Source: Euglena gracilis
Taxonomy: Eukaryota; Euglenida; Euglenophyceae; Euglenales
Assembly: GCA_039621445.1 (NCBI GenBank)
Contig: CP154956.1
Coordinates: 77,372,474-77,436,473, forward strand
Direction: 5' to 3'
DNA: 64,000 nt
The notes below the pieces were generated by a model, which was not told the origin of the DNA, searched no databases, and saw only the letters and a program-made list of their open reading frames with translations. Shown piece by piece: positions 55,014-64,000 of this stretch (its first letter is position 1; the number at the start of each line of letters is the position of its first letter). Made by a program: the position numbers and the translations under genes.

Positions 55014-56494
55014 CGTGTGTGTGTGCGTGCGTGTGTGCGCGCGCGTGTAAGTGCCAGTGGAAGCAGGGTTGGGTTGGCAGGTTGCGGAGAGGAACCCAGA
55101 CTGGACCGAGAAATTGCAAAGTGCGGAAATTTTTTATAAGGGGGTCAAAATAGCCCAAAATGGCACTTTTGAGTGGTTTTTTGGTTTTTCATTTCAGATT
55201 TTGGCAAAAAAAATGCCAATCCAGCTGCACCCCCCCCCAGATGTTTGCTGGACCCCCCCCCCCCCGGTTCCAGCCAGCACCTGGGGGGGGGGGGTCCAGC
55301 CCTCCCGATCACCGTTTTTTCCCCAACCAGCAGCTTTTTCCAGTCAGCCCCCAAGCACCGGGGGGGGGGGAGCACCCCCAAGCACCTTTTTCCAGACAGT
55401 AGCTTTTCCACCTGGCCCGGGGCCGCCCCCCCCCCCCAGGTCCTCAAGAAACCCCTGATCCTCTGATCCTACAAACCTGTCACTTTGGCAGCCTTGGACA
55501 TAAGCTTGGACATAAGCTTTTTGTGTCGGTGTGCGTATATGGTTTTTGGGAGTCGGGTATTGTTGTTCTCAAAAAAAATGTCGATTTTTGCAAACGAACA
55601 CACCGACAAAAGAAAAATCCCCAAATTTGCGAGTTTGGCCGCCTAAGAATCAGTTACCCGAGGGGGAAAAAAACAGTCTCCCCTCCCCCCGGCCAGTGAC
55701 ATCGGGCCCGTGGCAAGGGACAAGAAACCTGTTCATTTGGGGGCCATACCGCTCAAGGTGGACCCCTCGACGAGGTTGCGCTTGATGGCGCGGCACAATT
55801 TGGCGAAGCCCGTGCCGGCAACCTTCCCCAGGTTGGTTCCTGTGGTGCAGAAGGGCCAGAAGGGTGCAATAATCCAGTCATCATTTGGAACAGCTGGGCA
55901 TGGCGCTGCTGAATGGAGCGGCACCGTTTGAAAGAAAAAATGGGCTGGGGCAAGCGAGCGCACCGGACAGGTTCCACATTGTCTTTGTGTCCTTCAATGG
56001 ATTCGGCACTGCGAGAGAAATAAGAAATGAGAGTGAAATAGAAATAGGGGATGCGAGAGGTGCAGGGGAGGGGGTGACGGGGCCCGGAAGCAAGAAAGTT
56101 CAGAAGGGGGGGGCAAGGTGAAGAGGGAGAGTTCTCGCCGACTCCCTCCTTCGTCTGGCCCACCCTGCTGCTGAGGTGTCTCGACCCACCTCTTTTGACT
56201 TTTGCCGAAGCCTCTCACTTGCGGAGATTTGAGAGAAGGGTGAACCGTCTGGTTCTCCCTCTGGAGGGCACGACTTCGGCCGGAGGGCGATCGCTTGGCG
56301 GGCGCCAACGACCTCTCACCCACCCCCGACCAAACCCGCGGCTGCGTCCCTGCTCCGGGCTCCGTGCCACGGTGACGTTAAGCCCCCAAACAGACACACC
56401 ACACCGTGGCCGCGCACACCAACCGTGTCACAGGGCTGACCGACCCCGGCACACTTTTGGGTCTGTACTTCGGTTTGGCGGCCGCCGCCAGCAT
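51501..56494 (-). pseudogene. LRR gene copy 2, lacking the last two repeat exons
   Basis: Exons equivalent to copy 1: start exon from ATG 56494, then 56008-55925, 55839-55750, 53938-53855, 53589-53500, 52494-52411 (84 nt, intact frame) and 51584-51501. Splice sites and phase are unchanged. The base differences from copy 1 that I found in these exons are synonymous: three in the start exon, one each in the exons at 51.5, 52.4 and 55.8 kb. The 3' repeats coded at 36.7-37.2 kb are not present in this copy, so a transcript would need a new ending or would have to splice over the EF-hand exons of the left copy. Confidence 0.6.
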
Positions 56495-58945
56495 GGCAGA
56501 GGCCCCGGGCCCCCCGCCGCGGCCGGGCCGCCGGCGGAGCAGCGCTGCGGCGGCGGCCCCACAGAGCCCCGCCAGGGCCACCAACGGCGCGGGGAGCGTG
56601 GACGGAAAAGCGGTGGCGTGCGGAAGGGGCGGGCCGGGAACGGCGGGCGGCGCCGGCGTGGGGAGGGGGTGCGGGCAGGGTTGGCCGGCCGGGGGGGGGG
56701 GGTGGGGGGAAAGGGGACCCTCGACCTGAACTGGGACCCTAGTACGATGCTGCCCCCCCCCCCAGGGCAGAAGGGAAGGCCTGGTGGGGGGGATGGGGAG
56801 GTGGGGGGGGGGGGGTGGTTGATTCCCCACCACACCCACCACAGCATTTTTCACAGATTTCCACCCGGCGCCGAAGGCGCCGGGAGAGTTTCTTTTGGGG
56901 GGGGGGTCGAAAATTGGTGCTCCCGGAAATACGGGAAGAGGTGGGGGGTGGTCAACCCCCCCCCCCACCACCACCACCCTGGCTGTTTGGCTGATTCCCG
57001 TTCTGCCCCCCCCCCCCGCCCCGCCCCGCCCCTGCTGCCCACCCAGCAGCCCCCTGGATGGTGCCGCGGCTGCCGGGCCACGCGGGGGTGGAGGGGGGCG
57101 GGCATCTGCGGGCGGGCGGGCAGCCCAGACGAGCACGCCACTGCCACCGGCGAAGGAAGCAGAACACCGGTGTGTGGCATGACGAAGGGTTGCTCCGAAT
57201 GAAATGTGGTGAGTTTTGGTGTTGCCGCCCTCCCCCTTCCCACTGCCACCTCCATCCGTATGACTCCTCCTTGGTGTTTGGCAACAATAATTTTGGTGGT
57301 GATCCCCAAGCGCTGCTCAAGAAAAAAAATTCAATTGATTTTTGAAAACATTCTTTGTGAACTGGCCACAAAATCGAATCAAATTCAAATCCTCTTGCAA
57401 TTACTTTCCAGCTCTGATCCCCAAAAATCATCTGATTACCCAGAGCAGGGATTTCTTAAAGACCACGGGGTGCCTCCGTCGGCTCGCTGGAAAAAGCTAC
57501 CGGCTGGAGGCTGGAAGCCATTCGATTCTATCATTGTGCAATTGGCCAACTCAAGCAGCTGAAGATGGCCAAGCAAACTTCCAAATAGTGGGCAGTTTGC
57601 CGTTTCGGAGCGCAATCCCGGGATAAATCAAAGCATCAATTATACGCCTAACCTTCGGAAACACGGTTGCTGGAAAAAAACCAGACAACTCAGAGGCAAA
57701 CCTCAATCAACGGCATGGTGCGAGCACGTTGCACTTGCAGCACTTCCTGGAGGGGGGGGGGTGCATTGAGGGGTGGGCTGAATGTGTGTCGGCAGACCAA
57801 ATGTGCAGAGAGGGGAGGTGTTGGACACCAACGGTCCGCAACGACCATCAGGAATCCGGCCCAGGCAAACATGGCCTGACTTCCAGGCTTCCGTTGCCAA
57901 CCCAGGGTTATGGGTGCCGTCAGCCTGCCCAGGTTGGGGGGGGGATAATTGACACCTGGAAGCCATCAGAAAAATGGTGGAAAATTGCGGAAATTGTGGA
58001 AAATTGAGGGAAAATTGACGTTGGGAATATAAACATTTCTGCTGGAGGGGACTGAGAAAGTTTTGACCCCCTCAATTATTTTTTATTAATGGACAATTTG
58101 AGCCGTCATGCTGATCCCAAAAATATGGCATTTGTTGGCCAAAAAATGAAGCATGACAAAAAATTGACCCATTGGGAAAATCTGGTCCAAATTCAAAATT
58201 TTTCTATGTCGACATTGTTTCCCAGCAAAGGAAAAACACAAAAATTGCACAGGTTGGCAATCTTGCGAAAATTTTGTCAAATTTTCGCCAAAATTGGGAA
58301 TGCAAATTGGGAATGCAAACAAATGCAAAAAAAAAAGCACTTGTGTTGCCCCCTTGCCTTGTGAATCATTTGGGACCAGAATTCATTGCACCTTCAATTT
58401 ACAAGTTTGTGTGGAAAATTTTGGATAGCAAAAGATGCGTAAAAATTTGTGGAAATTAGAAAAAAAATGCGGAAAATTGCGAAAATTGCAGTAATTGCGG
58501 ATGTCTCTTATCCCCCCTGACCCAGGGCCCAAGGGACCCACTTCTGGTATTTTCCTTCGAACCCCAAAAAACAGTGGGGCTGAATCCCCAGGTACCCCCC
58601 CTTGGCACGATCAGAGATCGCACGGTCACACACCTGAGAGGGCAACACCAGGGAACGTGTGCCTCGCTGAAGCAGGAGAGCGATGCAGCTGCAGAGCAAC
58701 GCACAGAGGAGGAGGCCGGGGCGAAGAGGGCCATGGGATTGCCCGAGGGTGGGAGGGCCGGGCGGCATGCCGAGGAACACCATGCGTCTGTCGCACAGGC
58801 AAGTGCATGGGGTTTCAAACGCTGGGAGGGTATGGGCATGGGTACATGGCACCACACCCATACAGGCCGGGGGGAGTACCTTTGAGGGTCACCAAGAAAC
58901 AGGTTTGCTCTTTGCTTGCGATGCAGAACCTTGCTTCCACCCTCG

Positions 58946-59001
<56 letters not shown>

Positions 59002-60871
59002 CCCACATGTGCCAGCCGTTTGGTATCCCAAAAGGACCAAACAAATCTGATGTTGTTGGGGATGAATATGCGGACCAAAATTCAAACAAGAAACAGGCCT
59101 AAGAGGTGCGAGAATCAAGCTGATCTCTCCAGCAACCAAGGAACCACATTCGTCCGCCAAATCTCCAAAGGGGTCCATCCTCTATAAATCCCCCAAATGG
59201 GACCATCGCACCCTGTACACTGCATGGGGCCTTCAATTAGGCTTCTTTAACCAACCCCGGGGCGTCAACAGCAGGCACCCCACCCCCCCCAGGGTCAGCT
59301 TTGGGGCCCAGGCCTGCCCAGCCAATTTTCTCTTGGCACTGGCCCTTTTTGGGCTGTGGCGCCTTCGGCACCGGTTGTGGGGGGGGGGGGTGTTGCAGCA
59401 CGACCCACCCCAAACCCAACCTCCAAGAGGTTGAAAAAGCCCGACCCCTTGCCTGCCCATCATGCATCTCTTTAACCCCGGGGGGTTGCTGGGCTAGGGC
59501 TAGAAATACGGGCTGGTTAGCCCCCTCTGGGGGGACTGGACCCTGGCAGGACCTGAGCCAGGCCGGGCTGGGCCCAAATCGGACAATTGCCCCCAAAATC
59601 TCCCGGAAAACACAGCTGCGAAAAAAATGAGCATCATGAGAACCCCCCCCCCAAACGCCCCAAACCGCCCCCAGAAAAAAACCATTTTGGGCCATTATCG
59701 GGCTGGACCCAACAAAAAAAGGGCTTGCAGTCCCCCCCCCCCCCCGATGGGGATGCTGCTGTGGCTGGGCTGGGCCAAAATCGGGGCTGGCTGCAGCAGC
59801 CCCCCCAACAATGTGCAAAATCTTAAAGAGATGTATGCTCTCCATAGCACCCCCCACAGGTGTGACCTTCCTTCAAAAGAAGCCCGGCTCCAATGTCAGT
59901 CTTGGGAGACAAACATTTCATTCACAAACACCATGGACATTCCAAAAAGCTCCCACACCACCAACAGGGAAGGTAAAAAAGGAAAACGCTTTTTTCCCCC
60001 TCGTTCTGGTCGGAGGAAAAGCCTGGTCGGACCGTGTGAAAAGCATCCCCACCTCCGCTGAGCCACTCTCCCCGGTTTGAAAAGTGGTTAAAAAGGGTAA
60101 AAGGGGGGATTTTTTGAAAAGAGCTTTGCAACTGGTCACGGTCGGTTGATAGGCAGGACTCGAGCCGTATTGACAGCCAACCAGACGCTTCAGATGCATC
60201 CCCAATACCTCTGGTGCGTGGACAGTTAACCACCCCTCAGATACGGTGCAGAGGTGGTTTCCAGCGAAAAATTTTGCTGAGAAGTTGTCTCCTGGCTTTT
60301 TTGGCCTGCCCCCCCCCTCCCCCCTGGACCCAGGTCCAGCCAGACCCCCTCACCCCGGGTGGTCCAGCCAGCGCCCTTTTCTTTCCAGCCGGCCGGCTGG
60401 AGCCCCCCCCCCCCCCTCCGGGGGGAGAGTTGTCAAGAAACGTTGATGTGGTGGGCAGGACCCGCTTTGCTTCAGAGGACCTCCCTCCCGGCCCCGCTGG
60501 TCGGAAACATCCCCCGGCCACGTGCAGAGGCGAGAAACACCCACACTTCCTTTGATGTGTCACTGATTGTGATTTCAAGGAGGGCAACCGAACCTGCCCT
60601 CCCTCCACAAAGCAGGCTCATGGATCAGACAACCGCATGCGAAATGAGCAAACACTCCGGGTTTTCTGACACTGTGAAATCGTTGAGGGCGGATGGAGAT
60701 GTGGTGGAGGTATTAGCGTGTGCGAAATAAAAAACAAAAACACACGCATTCAACTACACATCCTAACAAATGCTTGCAACAAACAAAGTAGTATTAAAAA
60801 AAACAGGAACTCGAGGGAATGGGGCGCAGGAGACAAGGAACGAAACACACAGAAGAAAGGCACAAAAGGGG
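56495..60871. other. Right-copy interval between LRR start and EF-hand 3' end
   Basis: This matches 44.39-48.14 kb plus the extra segment near 59.8-60.4 kb. A GT microsatellite lies at 58,946-58,998. No gene is called. Confidence 0.5.
59807..60402. other. Segment present only in the right copy
   Basis: In the left copy GCTGCAGCAG is followed by one C run and CTCCGGGGGGAGAG (about 47,690-47,712). In the right copy the first C run (59,800-59,806) is followed by about 600 extra bases and a second C run (60,403-60,416) before the same CTCCGGGGGG. Loss from the left copy by pairing of the two C runs is the simplest reading. No gene was recognised in it. Confidence 0.75.
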
Positions 60872-62743
60872 TCAGGCCTTTGCCACGCGCAGCATGAGAA
60901 CTGCAAATTCATTGAAGGTCAACTGTCCTGGAACGTGCTTTCGCGACTGCCCAAGCACCCGTGCAATTTCTTGCTCTGTGAGACCTGAGGTTGATGTCGA
61001 AGAGTATGAGGGATAAATGAATGAATGATAAATGCAAAAGTAGCGAAATTCGAGCAAGTTTGCATAAAAAAACCTCCATTATACCCAAAAAGAAATCGAG
61101 GGAGGCGTGCAATTGCGAGTGGGATTCCATTATGGATCAGCGTCGGGGAGGACTGCTATCCCCTTGTCGGCATACAAATAACTCGCTCGACGATTCCAAA
61201 CAAAAGAGGACTGAGGGGAACCACCCAAGTGTAGGGGTTTGGAGGGGTTTAAGGGTGAGCTCAAGGTCTTGTCCCCACTTCTGGGGAGCAACTCCATGTT
61301 GCACCCACACCGCCCGGGTGCGTAACACTTTGGTCGTGCCTGTGGTGCATCGGTAGCCCATTGTTGCAGGAGGGCATATTTGTGGCTATTTTCCCCGTTG
61401 TGTGAACCGAATTTGTGCCAGTATTTACGCACGGATTCTCGCTGATTCTTGACACACTAAGTTTTCAACTCCTTATACGTCCACCCCCCAAATCAGCACA
61501 CAACGTGAGACAACGTCTTTCAAATCAACAAGAAGAATGAAATTTCATCCAGCCTGTGAAACATCATGTGGGGGGGGACTGACAAGGGGGGGGTTGGGCC
61601 CTTTTTTTTGAGAAAATTTACACCTTGTGGCGTTCAAACCTGAGGATTTGACCATTTGGGAACATGGTGCGCAGGTAAAAAACAACCAAAAGGTAACAAA
61701 CAACAAGGTAACAAACAACAAAAAGTCGGGTCAATTTCCTGGTTGTCAACGTCGGCAAATGGAGCAGTTCTCACAATGAGAGGGCTGCCGAAGGGTCAAA
61801 AGATCAAAAGGGTGGGCTTGTGGGCCAGATTTGTGAAGCAGCGAAACAGTCGAACATGCACACAGCCATGCAAAAAAGCTCATTTTCATCATCAAAAAGA
61901 AAGCGCAGGCGATTTAGTCCGCCGAAGAACAAGGGAGTGGCTGACAACAAGAAAATGAAAAATAAAAAAAAATACTCTTTCCTCGGCCACCCTGTCAATC
62001 GCTGTCAAAATTAGGCTTGTGCCAATTGCCTCTCCTGCATTTTCTGAGTTGACATATGCTCTCTTCATGTTACAGCATCTTGATTGTTGCCGTGACGACA
62101 ACAATCAAGAGGGGGGTGTATCCCATAACTCAAGCACCAGCGGGGAAATCACACAAACGATGAAAAAGCCACACCCATGTCCTCGAAGCCTTGGTTGAGC
62201 AGCTGGAAATCCTGCATGGGGATGAACCCTCGGCCCTGCACGTCCAGCTTGTCAAAAGTTAGCCTGTGGGGTGGGGGTGGCAGCCAGGACATGAGGTGAA
62301 GCGGAATGCAAGGCATTTCTGACTTCACCTAAAGTACAGGAAGCCAGGATAAGAGAACGGCACGGCACAAAACCCCTTCTGTGTGAAAGGCACAAAAAGC
62401 CCTTCACATGCTGTCTTGGGGACGTGTCCGTGCAGAAACATTGCTCATGTGCGGAAGAGGCACACACACACATCCCGTTGTGTGTGTGTGTGTGCGTGCG
62501 CACGCATGTACGCGTGAACACACCCATAAAAATGCACAGCGATAATGACAAACGGGCGCCAACTGGAGAGACTGAAAGCCATGAACTCCACTTCCCCCAT
62601 AGCACCACACACCGCAGCTGCTCCTCGGTGAAGATGACATGGGTGATGTCGTGCTGCGCGAACCGCGGGACCTCCACCCGCCGGCTCCAGATATCCACCC
62701 GCCGCTGCAACTGCTGCGCCGCCACGACGGTCCGCTCCCACAC
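60872..62743 (-). CDS. EF-hand protein gene, at least three exons (copy 2)
   Basis: Minus-strand exons 62743-62613, 62263-62175 and 60984-60872 join in one frame. The first, after the acceptor GCTGTGAGG..CACAG, encodes VWERTVVAAQQLQRRVDIW, RRVEVPRFAQHDITHVIFTE and ends EQLR. The second continues LTFDKLDVQGRGFIPMQDFQ, so the junction restores a typical EF-hand E-helix (EEQLRLTFDKLD). The third gives a second EF-hand-like unit and ends at TGA (60872-60874). The loops are non-canonical, which suggests a structural or weakly calcium-binding pair. The true start codon lies further upstream, beyond 62,743, and was not found. Confidence 0.7.
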
Positions 62744-63415
62744 CTGTGCTGTGAGCCTGTGTGAAGGGGTTCAGGAAGGGCGGTCCTTAACAAAAAAAAA
62801 CATTCCCACACCTTCCCATCCCAGCACAATCAATGAAAAATTCATAGGAAAATGCAAAAAAGGGCTGTATTTTGGCAAAAACGAGTCGATTTCGGGGGAG
62901 GAAAAGTGATTTTTGGCATCTTGGACCACGCCAATCCACCCAAAACGTCAAAAATGCGGGTTTCGACTTCTTGATTTTCGACCCCGTTCGATCCCCGATC
63001 GGCCGTTGGCCGTCCCTGAGGCCTGAGGGTGGTCCTCAAGGGGAAAAAATAAACTTCTCAGCCCTTGTGGACCGCCCTGGGTTTGGGTGGAGGGTGGGAA
63101 CACATCCAGAGGCTGTCCGTCTCGATTCTCTTTTCTGGAGGGCTGGGTGCTAGCCACCACATGAAACACAATGCAAAGACGAGCCAAATGTTGGGAAACG
63201 TGAAATTGAGCCAGTTGGCCTCCAGCCATGCAGACTGTTGTGCGAGAGGTCGCGTAGGAGTTCCGTGAGTCCATGACCAAATCCTGCGCCTCGGCTTTCG
63301 GCTTGGCCAAAAAGCCCAACCACACAACACACAGACAGCGGCCGGGCACGGCTCAACGCTTGCTCCGCCTGAAACCGACCAGCGGACGCGAGCCCACCAG
63401 AGGGGTGGGGCCCAC
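62744..63415. other. Likely intron or intergenic, no gene recognised
   Basis: The stretch lies between the EF-hand first known exon and the GTPase-like exon. The minus-strand reading AKPKAEAQDLVMDSRNSYAT near 63.25-63.32 kb is open but has no recognised domain. Confidence 0.4.
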
Positions 63416-63516
63416 CGGCGGAACAGCTCGTCCACCCCCTGGCCGGTGCGGGCGGAGCACTCCGCGTACTCCAGGCCGTTAGCCTCCGCCCACCCCCGGG
63501 CGTCCTCGCTGGACAC
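63416..63516 (-). CDS. Exon of a Rab-type small GTPase (C-terminal half of the G domain)
   Basis: On the minus strand, after the acceptor GCCCCGACAG, the exon reads VSSEDARGWAEANGLEYAEC, SARTGQGVDELFR. This matches the Rab/Ras-family segment V...A..[FW]A...GL.[FY].E.SA[KR]TG..V.E[LM]F, where ECSA is the G5 motif contacting the guanine base. It ends at a GTGGGC donor. The G1-G4 exons would lie further upstream, beyond or near the window's end, and the C-terminal prenylation exon was not found. Its phase does not join directly to the EF-hand exon at 62,743, so it is probably a separate gene. Confidence 0.6.
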
Positions 63517-63956
63517 CTGTCGGGGCAGGGGGGAGGGGGGAAGGGGGGGGGGCGTCCCACAGAAGCTCCTCCCTCAGGGCGGAGATGCTGCCCACTGGCA
63601 TACAAACCCAACCACAAAAGCAACAACGTGGGAATTCAATATCCAGTATTTAAATGGTTGCAATTTCGACAATTGGGATGCCCTCCTTGAATACTTTCCT
63701 CGAGGAGGGCGTCTCTCAACAACCCGGGGGGGGTGTTCAGATCAGAGGATGGGGAAAGGCTGCTGGGTGACCCCCTGATGTCTGGGGGTCCCCCTAATTG
63801 GGAAAAAACCTTGATTTCCCTCCAAAATTTAAGCTCAGTAGACCCATTTGTAACCCATTTTGGCCCGATTTCTCACACTCCCCAAAGAGAAAACTGGCAC
63901 CGTTCAGCAATCCTTTCAGGTGGGTGGGCAGGAATTCATTTGGGGAAAAAGCCTGG

Positions 63957-63957
63957 T

Positions 63958-63996
<39 letters not shown>
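63957..63996. repeat. (GGCT)n microsatellite
   Basis: Ten tandem tetranucleotide units at the window's end. Confidence 0.95.
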
Positions 63997-64000
63997 GGAA

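Larger units (their letters stand above)
49691..62462. repeat. Tandem duplication, right copy
   Basis: This is the direct repeat of 37589-49690. The match ends at GCGGAAGAGGCA, followed by a CA/GT-rich stretch not found in the left copy. It is about 670 bp longer than the left copy, mainly because of the extra segment at about 59,807-60,402. Confidence 0.95.

Overview
This is nuclear DNA of a eukaryote. The evidence is GT-AG introns, short exons in uniform phase, chromodomain Ty3/gypsy retrotransposons, a DIRS-like fragment, long microsatellites and very long C or G homopolymers. The mix (retroelements carrying DNA methyltransferases, leucine-rich repeats coded one per exon, AT-richer introns beside GC-rich coding DNA) fits a microalga or other protist. 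I cannot name the species.

Layout. 0.1-3.1 kb: minus-strand retroelement debris, namely a decayed DIRS-like RT/RNase H/methyltransferase-like segment and an orphan chromodomain. 4.4-15.0 kb: Ty3/gypsy element 1 (plus strand), Gag then Pol with a C5-cytosine methyltransferase (MTase) domain ahead of protease, RT, RNase H, integrase and chromodomain. It is frame-broken and cut at 14,999 by element 2. 15.0-28.6 kb: Ty3/gypsy element 2 (plus strand) with two identical 379-bp LTRs, a coiled-coil Gag with CCHC knuckles, and a Pol that carries an amino-MTase-like domain (NPPY) followed by a C5 MTase domain ahead of the protease. A small extra ORF follows Pol. 28.6-29.5 kb: palindromic repeats around a 132-codon ORF. 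29.7-34.1 kb: minus-strand exons, including a two-exon small membrane-protein gene. 34.7-36.5 kb: microsatellites and fold-back elements. 36.7-62.7 kb: a roughly 12-kb tandem duplication holding two minus-strand genes, an RNI-type leucine-rich-repeat (LRR) gene and an EF-hand gene. 63.4-63.5 kb: an exon resembling the C-terminal half of a Rab-type GTPase.

How things fit together. Both gypsy elements put a homologous C5 MTase between nucleocapsid and protease, and in both a single UGA separates Gag from an in-frame Pol. This suggests a shared lineage in which Gag-Pol is made by stop readthrough and the methyltransferase is delivered with the polymerase. Element 2 adds a second, adenine-type fold. 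In the tandem duplication one breakpoint lies inside each host gene: the left copy keeps the LRR gene's 3' exons and the right copy keeps the EF-hand gene's 5' exon, so one fuller version of each survives. Six base substitutions found between the copies in the exons compared are all synonymous, which supports the exon calls. Many frame breaks in the retroelements sit at C or G runs, so indel errors of assembly are a real alternative to decay.
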